Under the pieces are notes generated by a model. The model had not been told where the DNA came from, did not search any database, and saw nothing but the letters and a program-made list of their open reading frames with translations. From an uncultured Bacteroidota bacterium (GTDB lineage: Bacteria > Bacteroidota > Bacteroidia > Flavobacteriales_F > PHOS-HE28): a DNA stretch of 64,000 bases. The translations under genes were made by a program, and so were the position numbers. Below, piece after piece: positions 34,752 through 44,620 of the stretch. The stretch covers positions 1 to 64,000 of the forward strand of contig CADEDY010000012.1 of the NCBI GenBank assembly GCA_902826215.1, in the 5' to 3' direction. Every line of letters starts with the position of its first letter. Positions within the stretch are counted from its first letter, which is position 1.

Positions 34752-35956
34752 AGGAACCTCCGGCTCAGGGTGCGCAATGGTACCCATGAAGCGAGCAGAC
34801 CGATGGTCAGCACCGCTGCGGCGATCAGAACGAGATCCAAGGGCAGCACCTTCACGGGATACGCTTCCACCACCGAGCCGCTGAGCTGCACGATGCCGTA
34901 GTGTTGTTGTGCCCAGCAGATGCCGAGGCCCACAGCAAGGCCCACCACGGTGCCGACCACCACGATCAAGACGCCTTCGCCGAAGAAGATGCCGCGCACT
35001 GTGGATGGTGTGGCGCCCATGCCCATCAACGTGCGCATATCGCGGCGCTTCTCGATCATCATCATGGTGAGCGAGGCGATGATGTTGAAGGCCCCGATGA
35101 GGCCGATGAAGGAGAGGACGATGAAGGTGAAGAGCTTCTCTGAGGCGTTCGTTTTGTACATCAGCGCGTTCTTCTGGTAACGCGTCTTCACTGTGAAGCT
35201 GTTGCCCAGTTGTGCCCGCAGCGTTTCGGCCGTTCGGTCCATGTCCTTCTTGTCCACGAGCTGCAGTTCCAAGGCCGTGACAGCGCTGTCGTAATGAAGG
35301 AGGTCCGCAGCGATGTCCAAGGGGACCAACGCATACTTCATGTCGAACTCCATGTTCATGGTGTAGGTGCCGCGCACGGCGATGGCCGTGGTCTCGAACG
35401 CCCGCTGCTGGTACTTGCTCAATTTGCGTCCGCGCACCGGCGCACTGATCTCCAACGGCTCGAAGATGCCATCATCCAAGGGCACACCTAGCTCGGTCTT
35501 CAATCCGATCCCAAGGATCGCCGCGGGGCCTGCTAGACCTTCGAAGGTGGGCTCGCCACTGAAGAGGTAGCGTGCCATATGGCTCATGCTCAGGTATTGC
35601 GACTCAACACCCTTCATCGTGGCCACGGTCTGCTGATCGCCCGAGCGAAGAAGCACGTTCTCCTCGATCACCCAGCTGCTGTTCTGAACGGTAGGCATGG
35701 CGAGTATGCGTTCCAGGTCCACCGCATCCTTGCCGAAGGTCTTGCCTTCCGCTGCGGTGATGGTGATGTCCTGATCGAACGGACTGTAGATGCTATCGAC
35801 GAGGTCCGCGATGCCGTTGAGCGTGCTGAGGACCACGACCATGGCGGCTGTGACCACCGCGATCACACCGATGCTGATGGCCGTGATAACGTTGATAGCG
35901 TTCGTACTCCGCTTGGCAAGCAGGTAGCGGCGGGCGAATAGGAACGGGAGGTTCAT
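34727..35956 (-). CDS. LolC/LolE-type ABC permease
   Basis: 409 residues from ATG at 35956 (MNLPFLFARRYLLAKRSTNAINVITAIS; a GTG 6 bases earlier is possible). Four TM helices in the MacB/FtsX pattern (about 20-45; three near the C-terminus, e.g. TFIVLSFIGLIGAFNIIASLTMMMIEKR, GVLIVVVGTVVGLAVGLGICW, PLDLVLIAAAVLTIGLLASW), a periplasmic domain between. It probably moves lipoproteins to the outer membrane with an ATPase encoded elsewhere. Confidence 0.88.
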   Translation of the reverse strand: MNLPFLFARRYLLAKRSTNAINVITAISIGVIAVVTAAMVVVLSTLNGIADLVDSIYSPFDQDITITAAEGKTFGKDAVDLERILAMPTVQNSSWVIEENVLLRSGDQQTVATMKGVESQYLSMSHMARYLFSGEPTFEGLAGPAAILGIGLKTELGVPLDDGIFEPLEISAPVRGRKLSKYQQRAFETTAIAVRGTYTMNMEFDMKYALVPLDIAADLLHYDSAVTALELQLVDKKDMDRTAETLRAQLGNSFTVKTRYQKNALMYKTNASEKLFTFIVLSFIGLIGAFNIIASLTMMMIEKRRDMRTLMGMGATPSTVRGIFFGEGVLIVVVGTVVGLAVGLGICWAQQHYGIVQLSGSVVEAYPVKVLPLDLVLIAAAVLTIGLLASWVPLRTLSRRFLHATSAKA

Positions 35957-35974
35957 GCCCACGGGTTCACATGC

Positions 35975-36784
35975 CTATTTCCACGCCTTCACGATCAAGC
36001 CCGTTCCCGTTGGGTGCTTCATGCGCACATCGAACATGTTCAGCACGAAAGCAATGGGATAGGCAAGGAGGTAGTAGAAGGGGAGCACAATGAAGAACAA
36101 CTTGCTCGTCTGTAGCATGAGCAAGGGCCATTTCATGCTCAACTTCCAACTGACCTTGCCCGGTGCGCCGTAACTGTACCGCGCGTCCACTTTGCTGAAT
36201 CCATTGCGCAGGCACTTCGCTCGGATATCGTCGATGTTGTAGCCGTCGCGCACATGCTCTTCGATGAAGGATCCTTCGCCTTCCTCATGGACATCGCTCC
36301 CGCCCTGATCGCTAGGTGTGCTGATGATGAGCATGCCACCGGACCTGAGCGACGTACTGTAGCAGCGGAGCGCGGCCTCGTCCTCCAGGATGTGTTCCAT
36401 CACATCAACGCATACCACCAGCTCGAACGCTTCCGGTTTCGTGTACCTCGTCACGTCACCGACCTCGAAGTTCACCTGCGGTCGACCGATGCGTTGGAAG
36501 AACGCGTTGCAATCCGCCACCTGCTCATCCTTCACGTCGATGGCCGTGATGGTCCACTTCGATGAGTGACCACTGAGCCAGTAGCTGTATTGCCCGAAGC
36601 CGGCTCCAGCGTCGTATATGGCCAATGAACGGTCCTTTTTGTCGCTGCTCCAGGCTCGCAGCTCGCGTTGGATATGCCATGCGCGCAAAAGCAAGAGATC
36701 GAGCAAATGATAGAACAGCTTCCGCAGGAGAGGTGTGCTGTTGAAGACCACGCCCAAGCGGCGCTTCACCGGATCGTACTGCAT
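35975..36784 (-). CDS. SAM-dependent methyltransferase
   Basis: 269 residues, class I fold: SAM motif I LAIYDAGAGFGQYSYWL, motif II about AIDVKDEQVAD, motif post-I DVTRY and FELVVCVDVMEHILEDEAALR, then LRSGGMLIISTPS. The C-terminal 70 residues include a hydrophobic helix (LLMLQTSKLFFIVLPFYYLLAYPIAFVL), suggesting membrane attachment. Substrate unknown. It sits between the permease and rbfA, all on the - strand with short gaps. Confidence 0.88.
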   Translation of the reverse strand: MQYDPVKRRLGVVFNSTPLLRKLFYHLLDLLLLRAWHIQRELRAWSSDKKDRSLAIYDAGAGFGQYSYWLSGHSSKWTITAIDVKDEQVADCNAFFQRIGRPQVNFEVGDVTRYTKPEAFELVVCVDVMEHILEDEAALRCYSTSLRSGGMLIISTPSDQGGSDVHEEGEGSFIEEHVRDGYNIDDIRAKCLRNGFSKVDARYSYGAPGKVSWKLSMKWPLLMLQTSKLFFIVLPFYYLLAYPIAFVLNMFDVRMKHPTGTGLIVKAWK

Positions 36785-36786
36785 GC

Positions 36787-37125
36787 CTATCCCTTCAGCA
36801 GTTTGTCGATCTCCTCGGCGCGGTCCAGCGAATCATCCACGTAGAACAGCAGTTCCGGAACGACCCGCATCTGCTTGCCGATGCGCCCACCCAGTTGCCC
36901 GCGCAAACGGTGCGACTGGCCTTTGATCACCTCGATCACCGCTTTCTTGTCCTTCACCGGGAAGAGGCTCAGGTACACTTTGGCGATCCCGAGGTCCGGG
37001 CTCACCCGCACCGCGGATACCGTGATCAGCCCGCCGGGAAGCAGGGTGCGGGTCTCCTGCTGGAAGATCTCAGCGAGTTCCCGCTGCATCAGGCTGTTCA
37101 CCTTGTTCTGTCTAACACTGTCCAT
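36787..37125 (-). CDS. rbfA: Ribosome-binding factor A
   Basis: 112 residues, the normal size. It binds the 30S subunit for 16S rRNA processing. Sequence: VRQNKVNSLMQRELAEIFQQ, TVSAVRVSPDLGIAKVYLSLFP, RGQLGGRIGKQMRVVPELLFYVDDSLDRAEEID. Its promoter -7 element TACCTTCG is at 37133-37140 on the - strand. Confidence 0.95.
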   Translation of the reverse strand: MDSVRQNKVNSLMQRELAEIFQQETRTLLPGGLITVSAVRVSPDLGIAKVYLSLFPVKDKKAVIEVIKGQSHRLRGQLGGRIGKQMRVVPELLFYVDDSLDRAEEIDKLLKG

Positions 37126-37132
37126 GACCGCG

Positions 37133-37140
37133 CGAAGGTA
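37133..37140 (-). promoter_or_regulatory. -7 element of rbfA
   Basis: TACCTTCG on the - strand, 8 bases from the rbfA start. Divergent from the ABC exporter element at 37174. Confidence 0.45.
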
Positions 37141-37173
37141 GGCGCTTGCCCGCTGTGGGCTGCCCCATTGGGG

Positions 37174-37181
37174 TAACTTCG
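37174..37181 (+). promoter_or_regulatory. -7 element of the ABC exporter
   Basis: TAACTTCG, 16 bases before ATG 37197. Confidence 0.45.
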
Positions 37182-37196
37182 CGCTCGCTTTCGCCC

Positions 37197-39017
37197 ATGC
37201 GCAACTTCTTCCGCATTCTTCGTTTCGGCAAGCCGTACCGGCACTATGCGGTGCTCAACGTGGTCTTCAATCTGCTGGCCACGCTGTTCCACCTCACGTC
37301 GTTGCTGCTCTTCATCCCCTTTCTGCGCCTGCTACTTGGTCAGGTGCAGCCCGTGGATGTGCGGCCCACCGTGCTTTGGACGCGCGAAGGACTTGAAGGC
37401 ACCTTCAACTGGGGACTGACACAGCTCATCGCTTCCAATGGGCAAATGGGTGCGCTGCTCGCCATCAGCATCGCGGTGGTCGTGATCTTCCTGTTCAAGA
37501 ACTTCTTCCGCTACCTCGCCGTGGTGGCGATCTGCAACTTCAGGAACTACATCGTCCGCGACATTCGGGCTGCCGTTTACGACAAGATGCTCGAGTTACC
37601 CTTGCGCTACCATAGTGGCGAGCGGAAAGGCGATCTGCTCGCGCTGATCACGAACGACATGCACGTGATGGAGTACTCGGTGATGTTCTACATCGAGATG
37701 GTCTTCCGGGAACCGATCGCCATCCTGCTCTTCCTGGGGACCATGATCACCATCGCGCCGCAATTGACGTTGGTGGCTCTTCTGCTCTTGCCGATCAGTG
37801 GTTTCCTCATCGCGCGCATCAGCAAGAGCCTGAAGCGCAAGAGCACGCGCGTACAAGAGAAAAGTGCAGACTTGCTTGCTCGCGTGGAAGAGACCCTTAC
37901 GGGCATCCGGGTGATCAAAGCGTTCAATGGCGAGGCGGACATGAAGCGCCGGTTCGATCGGGAGAACGAGATGCTCACCCGTTCCAGCATCGCGATGCTG
38001 AACCGGCAGGACATCGCTTCGCCACTGAGCGAGACCATGGGTGCCGCGGTGATGGCGGCCATTGCGTACATCGGCGGCTACTACGTGCTCGGTCCGGATG
38101 CGACGTTGACGGGCGATAGCTTCCTCGGCTTCATCATCATCTTCTCGCAGCTCCTCCCACCGATCAAGGGCTTCTCCCAAGGCTATTCGGCCATCGTGCG
38201 CGGGTCGGCCAGTGGGCAGCGTTTGTTCGACCTGCTTGCCGTGGAGAACACCGTGAAGGAGCGACCCGACGCCGAACCCATCGAAGGGTTCACCGATCGC
38301 GTCGAGTTCCGCAACGTGACGTTCACCTACGATACCGCACCCGTTCTCCAGGACATCCAATTGGTCATCCCGAAAGGAAAGAGCGTGGCCTTGGTGGGCA
38401 CCAGCGGAAGTGGAAAGACCACCATGGCCGGCCTGCTGCCGCGCTTCTTCGATGTGACTGGCGGGCAGGTGCTGGTGGATGGTCAGGACATTCGCGATGT
38501 CCGCATCAACGACCTGCGTGCCTTGATGGGCATCGTGACACAGGACAGCATCCTCTTCAACGATACGGTGGCGAACAACATCGCCTTCGGCACGCCCGGC
38601 GTGGCTGCAGCCGACATCGAACGCGCGGCGCGGATCGCCAATGCGCACGACTTCATCCTGCAGTTGGAGGAGGGTTACCAGACCAATATCGGGGATGGCG
38701 GCAATCGCTTGAGCGGTGGGCAGAAACAACGGATCGGTATCGCACGTGCCGTCCTCAAGAACCCGGCGATCCTGATCCTCGACGAAGCCACCAGTGCCCT
38801 CGACACCGAAAGCGAACGCTTGGTGCAGGACGCGTTATTCAAGATGCTCGAAGGACGCACGAGCCTCGTGATCGCACACCGCCTCAGTACCATCCAGCAT
38901 TGCGACGAGATCTGTGTAATGCAACAAGGTCGCATCATCGAACGCGGCACGCACCAGCAGTTGTACGGTTCCGGTGGGCAATACCGCAAGCTTTGCGATA
39001 TGCAGGCGTTCGCCTAA
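37197..39017 (+). CDS. MsbA-like ABC exporter (TM + ATPase)
   Basis: 606 residues. N-terminal six-TM domain (about 20-330; NVVFNLLATLFHLTSLLLFI, AISIAVVVIFLFKNFF and others), C-terminal ATPase with Walker A VGTSGSGKTTMAG, Q-loop TQDSILFN, signature LSGGQKQR, Walker B ILILDEATSALD and switch His in VIAHRLST. It probably flips a lipid such as lipid A. The acyltransferase gene starts 26 bases downstream and may be co-transcribed. Confidence 0.94.
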   Translation: MRNFFRILRFGKPYRHYAVLNVVFNLLATLFHLTSLLLFIPFLRLLLGQVQPVDVRPTVLWTREGLEGTFNWGLTQLIASNGQMGALLAISIAVVVIFLFKNFFRYLAVVAICNFRNYIVRDIRAAVYDKMLELPLRYHSGERKGDLLALITNDMHVMEYSVMFYIEMVFREPIAILLFLGTMITIAPQLTLVALLLLPISGFLIARISKSLKRKSTRVQEKSADLLARVEETLTGIRVIKAFNGEADMKRRFDRENEMLTRSSIAMLNRQDIASPLSETMGAAVMAAIAYIGGYYVLGPDATLTGDSFLGFIIIFSQLLPPIKGFSQGYSAIVRGSASGQRLFDLLAVENTVKERPDAEPIEGFTDRVEFRNVTFTYDTAPVLQDIQLVIPKGKSVALVGTSGSGKTTMAGLLPRFFDVTGGQVLVDGQDIRDVRINDLRALMGIVTQDSILFNDTVANNIAFGTPGVAAADIERAARIANAHDFILQLEEGYQTNIGDGGNRLSGGQKQRIGIARAVLKNPAILILDEATSALDTESERLVQDALFKMLEGRTSLVIAHRLSTIQHCDEICVMQQGRIIERGTHQQLYGSGGQYRKLCDMQAFA

Positions 39018-39043
39018 GTCTTCTTGCTTTTACTTTCACGCCG

Positions 39044-40156
39044 ATGCAACCGCACACCGGCTCCCGCGTTTTCGGCCTCGATCTGATGCGGGCTGTGGCC
39101 ATCCTGCTGGTGCTGCGCTCCCATGCGGACGATCTGTTGGACGCGTACTGGCCTGCCGATCCCGGCATGGCAGCCTTGGATGGTGTGGATGTGTTCTTCG
39201 TGCTGAGCGGCTTCCTCATCGGCGGGATCCTTCTGCGCATGAGCGAAGCGGTCGAGATGGCGTGGGGTCGACGTCTGATTGATTTCTGGCAGCGCCGGTG
39301 GTTGCGGACCTTGCCGAACTATTTCCTCTTCTTGTTGATCAACATCATCCTGGTCCATTCCGGCTTAGCACCCGGACTGTTGAACGAGAACACCTTGGCG
39401 TATTTCGTCTTCCTACAGAACTTCATCATTCCGCTCGATCTGTTCTTTTGGGAATCGTGGTCGTTGGCGGTGGAGGAGTGGTTCTATCTTCTGTTCCCGA
39501 TCCTGCTGTTCATTCTGATCGGGGCGTTGAAACGACCTGTTCGTAGTGCGTTTCTCATCGGTGTGGGGTTGATGATCATCATCCCGACCGTGCTGCGGTT
39601 CAGTGCTGTGGAAGCCGCCGGTACACCGTTCATGTTGGATCTGTTGGTCCGGAAGATCGTGGTCCTGCGACTCGATACCATCGGCTTCGGCGTGCTGATG
39701 GCTTGGTTCGCGCACGTGCTTCCCGCACACTTCCATGCTCGTCGCTTCGAGCTTTTCGCGATCGGTGTGATCGGCTTGACCACGTCCATTCTGCTTCGCA
39801 GTGACACGAACCTGACGTACATGGGTACATGGTTCTTCACGGTATCCGGCATGTCCATGGCGTTGATGTTGCCCGTCGTGGCCGGATGGAAGCGTACAGG
39901 TCGATGGGGGAGTGGGGTGGCTTTCCTGAGCCTGATCTCCTACGCGCTGTATTTGGTCCACATGCCGGTGCGGCACCTTTTCATGCCGTTGCTTGTGGGT
40001 CGCTCTCTGTCACTGTCCATTGGACTATATGCAGCGTACTGGATCGTCTGCCTCATTTTGGCCGCTCTGGTCTTCCGTTATTGGGAGAGACCTTTCATGG
40101 ATCTGCGGCAACGGTTCAGTCGGCGGATCCTGGAAGTTCCTAGCTCTTCTTCTTGA
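39044..40156 (+). CDS. OafA/YrhL-type membrane acyltransferase
   Basis: 370 residues, acyltransferase 3 family, about ten TM helices. FGLDLMRAVAILLVLRSH at the N-terminus supplies the family motif with Arg and His, followed by FFVLSGFLIGGILL and SWSLAVEEWFYLLFPI. It adds acyl groups to surface sugars. Its 3' end overlaps the convergent PBP gene by 17 bases. Confidence 0.92.
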   Translation: MQPHTGSRVFGLDLMRAVAILLVLRSHADDLLDAYWPADPGMAALDGVDVFFVLSGFLIGGILLRMSEAVEMAWGRRLIDFWQRRWLRTLPNYFLFLLINIILVHSGLAPGLLNENTLAYFVFLQNFIIPLDLFFWESWSLAVEEWFYLLFPILLFILIGALKRPVRSAFLIGVGLMIIIPTVLRFSAVEAAGTPFMLDLLVRKIVVLRLDTIGFGVLMAWFAHVLPAHFHARRFELFAIGVIGLTTSILLRSDTNLTYMGTWFFTVSGMSMALMLPVVAGWKRTGRWGSGVAFLSLISYALYLVHMPVRHLFMPLLVGRSLSLSIGLYAAYWIVCLILAALVFRYWERPFMDLRQRFSRRILEVPSSSS

Positions 40157-42398
40157 ACAATCGGTCGAAGATGTTCTCCTTCTTCTCCGGCTCTGTTCTG
40201 CGGCCATCCTTCGGTCCGAAAACATCGTTGATCAGTTCTTCCAACGCGTTGGGTTTGCGTCGTGGCTCGCAATCCAGATCGGGCTCGTGGTCCACCGGAA
40301 GGTTGAACGATCGGATGTAGCGTTTGCGCAGATCAGGTGCTCGTTCGATCTGTTCCAAGACCTTGCCGACGATGGGCAGGGCAAGTTGTCCTCCCGTTCC
40401 ATTTGCACTTCGGAAATGGATATCGTTGTTGAATGCGCCTACCCATGTGCCGATCACGAGCCCGGGTGTGTAGGCCACGAACCAGGCGTCACCATAATCC
40501 TGCGAAGTGCCTGTTTTCCCTGCGAACGGACTCGTCACACCGTATTTCGATCGAAGCGCCGCACCGGTCCCCTGATCCACTGCACGTTGCAACATGGCGT
40601 TGATGTCCGAAGCCACCGTGGCCGTGATCGCTTGTTTGGAAGCAGGTCGTTCCGCTTGGTATAAGGTCTTCCCTTTGGCGTCTGTGATGCTGACGATCAA
40701 CTGCGGGGTCACGCGTCTGCCACTCATGGCGAATGCGCCGTACGCTGGTACGATCTCCTTCAAGGCGATGTCCGTGGCGCCCAGGGCCAAGGAGGGATTG
40801 GAAGCATCCTTGGTGGGTAGGCCCAATGCTTCTAAAGTGTTCCGCACGGTATCTGCACCCGTTCGGAAATAGAGATCCACGGTTGGGCGATTCATGCTCT
40901 TGGTCAATGCGTACCACATGGCCACCTCGCCGCCGATGGTGTCGCGATCGAAGTTGTCCGGGGCCCAATCTTTGAACTCGGTATACGCTCGTTTGTCGTT
41001 GTTCAGGTAGGTGCATGGTTCCATGCCACGCTCCAATGCTGCGGCATAGATGATCGGCTTGATCGTACTGGCGATCGGTCGTCGTGTATTCACCAAGTCG
41101 TATGGGAGATAGCGATGGTCATTACCACCCACCCACGCTCGTATGGCCCCGCTCCCTGGTTCCATCATCAGGACCGCAGCATGGAGAAGGGAATGATAAT
41201 GCCATAGGCTGTCGCGATAGGTCAAGGAGTCCACGCGTCGAGCGCCGTGATGATAGATCTCCCGAACGATCGTCGCGTTCTTCTTCCAGCTGCTTCCTCC
41301 TTTGTGACCGGCGATCTTCTCCCAAGCCTTGCGATCCTTGTTCGCGCGCAACTCCCGATCCAGCTTCGGTTGCATGGCGGCCAGTTGCTGTTGTGCCGCC
41401 ACATGCGCCATCCGTTGGAGATCGGCATCCAAGGTGGTCATTATGCGGAGCCCGTCCTTCTCGATGTCATAACTGGTACCGGTCTTCTTGCCGAGCTCCT
41501 TCAGCAGTTTGCGCGCTTCCCCATTCACCTGATGCACGAAGTAGCCATACAGGTCGAGGGCATCTCCACCCGTATAGTTCAAGTTGAGCGGCAAGGATTG
41601 AAGGCTATCCACCTGCCCTGCGGTGAGCTTTCCCTGCTTCTGCATCTGGGCCAGGACCTGATCGCGTCGACGTTTGGAGGCTTGCGGGTGCAAGCGCGGA
41701 TTGTATGCGGTGTTCGCCTTCAGCATGCCCACGAGCACGGCGCTTTCCTGTACGTTCAGGCGCTTGGTCGGCTTGCCGAAGTACCGTTGTGCAGCGGATT
41801 CGATCCCATAGGCATTCTCACCGAACGGCACCGAATTGAAGTAGAGCACGAGCACGTCCTCCTTGGTGAGTATGCGTTCCAACCGCTGTGCCACCAACGC
41901 TTCCTTCATCTTGTTCACCGGTATGGTAAGGAGCCCGTGTTTCTCCCGCCCGTAGAGGTTCTTGATGATCTGTTGCGAGATGGTGCTTCCCCCTCCACCC
42001 CCTTTGTCCCGTCCGAGCAAGGTGCGGAAGAAGACGCGGATATAGCTGCGACCATCCACCCCTTCATGCGTGAAGAAGCGCGCATCCTCGGTGGAGATCA
42101 AGGCATCCACCAAGTACTTGGGCAGGTCGCTGAACTTGACGTTCGTGCGATCCTGTGCGAAGAGCTTTCCGATCAACCGGCCGTCGCGGTCCAATACCAA
42201 GGTGGCTTGTTCGTGACGGATGTCCGCGAGTTCCTGTTCGCTCGGTAATTCACCGAAGAACCCGCTGCGGACGGCTTGCATGAAGGCGAAGAACACCACA
42301 AGAACAAAGACCGCAGTCCAAAGTCCGACGCGGAACCAAGGGACACCGCCCTTCCCGCCTTTCTTGCCCTTCTTCGCTGGCTTACGTTTCGCCGCCAT
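40140..42398 (-). CDS. Class A penicillin-binding protein (PBP1A-type)
   Basis: 752 residues from ATG at 42398 (in-frame TTG 42404 is possible). A Lys/Gly-rich cytoplasmic start, one TM helix (VGLWTAVFVLVVFFAFMQAV), then a glycosyltransferase domain (LISTEDARFFTHEGVDGRSY, GGGSTISQQIIKNLY) and a transpeptidase domain: SxxK in RPIASTIKPIIYAAALERG, SxN in TKSMNRPTVDL and KTG in FAGKTGTSQDYGDAW. It makes and cross-links peptidoglycan. Confidence 0.95.
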   Translation of the reverse strand: MAAKRKPAKKGKKGGKGGVPWFRVGLWTAVFVLVVFFAFMQAVRSGFFGELPSEQELADIRHEQATLVLDRDGRLIGKLFAQDRTNVKFSDLPKYLVDALISTEDARFFTHEGVDGRSYIRVFFRTLLGRDKGGGGGSTISQQIIKNLYGREKHGLLTIPVNKMKEALVAQRLERILTKEDVLVLYFNSVPFGENAYGIESAAQRYFGKPTKRLNVQESAVLVGMLKANTAYNPRLHPQASKRRRDQVLAQMQKQGKLTAGQVDSLQSLPLNLNYTGGDALDLYGYFVHQVNGEARKLLKELGKKTGTSYDIEKDGLRIMTTLDADLQRMAHVAAQQQLAAMQPKLDRELRANKDRKAWEKIAGHKGGSSWKKNATIVREIYHHGARRVDSLTYRDSLWHYHSLLHAAVLMMEPGSGAIRAWVGGNDHRYLPYDLVNTRRPIASTIKPIIYAAALERGMEPCTYLNNDKRAYTEFKDWAPDNFDRDTIGGEVAMWYALTKSMNRPTVDLYFRTGADTVRNTLEALGLPTKDASNPSLALGATDIALKEIVPAYGAFAMSGRRVTPQLIVSITDAKGKTLYQAERPASKQAITATVASDINAMLQRAVDQGTGAALRSKYGVTSPFAGKTGTSQDYGDAWFVAYTPGLVIGTWVGAFNNDIHFRSANGTGGQLALPIVGKVLEQIERAPDLRKRYIRSFNLPVDHEPDLDCEPRRKPNALEELINDVFGPKDGRRTEPEKKENIFDRLFKKKS

Positions 42399-42449
42399 GT
42401 TCAATGGGCGCCGATCATGCTTGGAAGAACAACGCCGGAAAAGCGCTGA

Positions 42450-43673
42450 TCATTCCGTCTCATAGCTGTCCTTGAAGAGCAGATCGCTTTCGTAAGGATA
42501 GCGCGCCGTATGGATCACCTTCACGCGTTCGTACAACAGCTTGCGCAGGGCATCGATGTTGATGCGCTGTGCCGCACTGATGAAGATGCACTCTTCACCG
42601 TTCATGCGTGCCATCCATGTCTCCTTCAACTCCTCCAGCGAGAACTGATCCACGCGTTTCGGCTCCAGGTCATCCGGGTCATGGTGAGCAGGCTGGTAGG
42701 CATCGATCTTGTTGAACACCACGATCACCGGTTTGTCACCAGCGCCGATCTCGTTCAAGGTCTGCCGAACGGTTTCGTATTGCTCTTCGAAATTGTGGTG
42801 GCTGATGTCAACGACATGAAGCAGGAGGTCCGCCTCACGTGTTTCATCCAACGTGCTCTTGAAACTCTCGATGAGCTGTGTAGGTAGCTTACGGATGAAG
42901 CCCACCGTGTCGCTAAGCAGGAAGGGGAGATTGCCCAACACGATCTTGCGCACCGTGGTGTCCAATGTGGCGAAGAGCTTATTCTCAGCGAACACCTCGC
43001 TCTTGCTCAAAAGCGTCATCAGCGTGCTCTTGCCCACGTTGGTGTAACCCACCACGGCCACGCGGACCAGCTTGCCGCGATTGCCACGCTGGGTGGCCAT
43101 TTGCCGATCGATCTGCTTCAGTTGGTTCTTGAGCAATGAGATCCGATCGCGGATCAAACGACGGTCCGTCTCGATCTCCTTTTCACCTGCACCGCCGCGC
43201 GTCCCAGTGCCACCGCGCTGACGCTCCAAGTGCGTCCACAGTTTCGTGAGGCGTGGCAACATGTACTCGTACTGCGCCAATTCGACCTGCGTTTTGGCAT
43301 GTGCCGTGCGGGCGCGTCGTGCGAAGATGTCGAGGATCAGGCGAGGGCGATCCAGAACAGGTGTGCCGAGTTCCTTCTCGAGGTTACGCTGCTGGGCTGG
43401 CGACAGCTCATCATCGAAGATCACGGACTGTGCACCATTCTCCAACATCCATGCTTTCACCTCCGCGAGTTTTCCGCTTCCCACGTACGTGCGTCCATCG
43501 GGCTTGTGCAGCTTCTGGGTGAAGCGCTTCAACGTCGTGATGTCGGCGGTCGTCGCCAGGAATTCGAGCTCGTCCAGGTATTCCGTAACCTGATCAAGGT
43601 CCTGGTGATCGGTGATCAAACCGATGAGCACCGCGGTTTCCGCAGTGCTTTTCGCATCCTTCGCGTCGATCAT
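42450..43673 (-). CDS. hflX: GTPase HflX
   Basis: 407 residues. N-terminal HflX domain (VLDRPRLILDIFARRARTAHAKTQVELAQYEYMLPRLT), glycine-rich segment (RGGTGTRGGAGEKEIETDRR), then a GTPase domain with G1 VGYTNVGKSTLM, G3 DTVGFIRKLPTQLIESF and G4 NKID. It splits stalled ribosomes. It overlaps the cytochrome gene by 4 bases (ATGA). Confidence 0.95.
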   Translation of the reverse strand: MIDAKDAKSTAETAVLIGLITDHQDLDQVTEYLDELEFLATTADITTLKRFTQKLHKPDGRTYVGSGKLAEVKAWMLENGAQSVIFDDELSPAQQRNLEKELGTPVLDRPRLILDIFARRARTAHAKTQVELAQYEYMLPRLTKLWTHLERQRGGTGTRGGAGEKEIETDRRLIRDRISLLKNQLKQIDRQMATQRGNRGKLVRVAVVGYTNVGKSTLMTLLSKSEVFAENKLFATLDTTVRKIVLGNLPFLLSDTVGFIRKLPTQLIESFKSTLDETREADLLLHVVDISHHNFEEQYETVRQTLNEIGAGDKPVIVVFNKIDAYQPAHHDPDDLEPKRVDQFSLEELKETWMARMNGEECIFISAAQRINIDALRKLLYERVKVIHTARYPYESDLLFKDSYETE

Positions 43674-43996
43674 TCAACCTTGCCCAGCATGCGCACGTAG
43701 TCCACAACGGCGTCGACCTCCTTGGCACTCAGGATGTCCTTGTACGGCATCATCGCGCCCCGCCCTTGTTTCACCATGGCGATCATCTCGTCCCTGCTCA
43801 GAGCAGAGACGGTGAGATCCTTCGCGCCGTTCAAGCCCAACTTGCCATCGCGACCGTGACAGAGTGCACAGTTGAGGTTGAATACCGACTGCCCGGAGAC
43901 CTTGGCCCCTTCATTGGTCATTTGCGATCCCTCCGAAGAGGCGCTTCCGCAAGCGAGGAGCAATAGCCCAATGCTGTAAATGATGATCCGCTTCAT
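43670..43996 (-). CDS. Small c-type cytochrome lipoprotein
   Basis: 108 residues from ATG at 43996 (44002 and 44008 also possible). Lipoprotein signal (IIIYSIGLLLLACG), then one heme c motif in LNCALCHGRDG (CxxCH) and a likely axial Met in GAMMPY. It is anchored in the envelope and may carry electrons to a terminal oxidase. Between a membrane protein and hflX in one - strand unit. Confidence 0.9.
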   Translation of the reverse strand: MKRIIIYSIGLLLLACGSASSEGSQMTNEGAKVSGQSVFNLNCALCHGRDGKLGLNGAKDLTVSALSRDEMIAMVKQGRGAMMPYKDILSAKEVDAVVDYVRMLGKVE

Positions 43997-43998
43997 GT

Positions 43999-44439
43999 TC
44001 ATAGCCATCCGCGTCCATGTCCCACCTCACGCAGCGGCCAAGGAATGGCCCATAGGATGAGGACCAATGCGATGAGGTAGAAGATGGCAACGCGCTTTTG
44101 CTTCACACGTTCTTCCTTTGCCTTTTTCGATGAAACGCGACCGATGGTAACTAGGACGATGGCGATGACCATGGTGCCGATGTGCTCCATTTTCCAGAAA
44201 CGACCAACGTCGCCTGTCATGCTGTTGTACGTGCTGTAATTGATCAGGTACAGTATCAGCCCGATCACGAGTTGGATATGGCAAAGGACCATGGCAGCGA
44301 TCGCTACTGCACGGTCGCCGTTGAGTATCGGGCGGTTGCCAAGAAATCCACGCAGATGAGCAAAGCCGGCCCATGCAACGGCGATGACAACGCCGTAACG
44401 AAGCAAGCTGTGAGCGAAGAGGAGAAAATAATTGTCCAT
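43999..44439 (-). CDS. Four-TM membrane protein next to cytochrome c
   Basis: 146 residues with helices at about 10-30, 45-65, 85-105 and 115-135; conserved His residues in FAHSLLRYGVV, CHIQL and MEHIG could hold heme. It begins 43 bases from a TACTTTTG element. It is probably the membrane partner of the cytochrome c lipoprotein downstream. Family not certain. Confidence 0.7.
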   Translation of the reverse strand: MDNYFLLFAHSLLRYGVVIAVAWAGFAHLRGFLGNRPILNGDRAVAIAAMVLCHIQLVIGLILYLINYSTYNSMTGDVGRFWKMEHIGTMVIAIVLVTIGRVSSKKAKEERVKQKRVAIFYLIALVLILWAIPWPLREVGHGRGWL

Positions 44440-44465
44440 GGTGGAGAGCTTTCCTTATCGGCTGT

Positions 44466-44473
44466 CAAAAGTA
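44466..44473 (-). promoter_or_regulatory. -7 element of the membrane protein-cytochrome-hflX operon
   Basis: TACTTTTG on the - strand, perfect consensus, 27 bases before the start of the membrane protein at 44439. Confidence 0.6.
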
Positions 44474-44620
44474 GGGCTGTTGTGGCTCCGTTCCACGTGG
44501 GCTCGATTCCTGTTCGAGACCTTGTTAGACGTTGATCGCCGCCATTGACCCGGGACCTTCCGAAATACAATTCTCGTCAGTGGGATCAGGACCATCCAAC
44601 TTCCATGAACTTTGGACCGA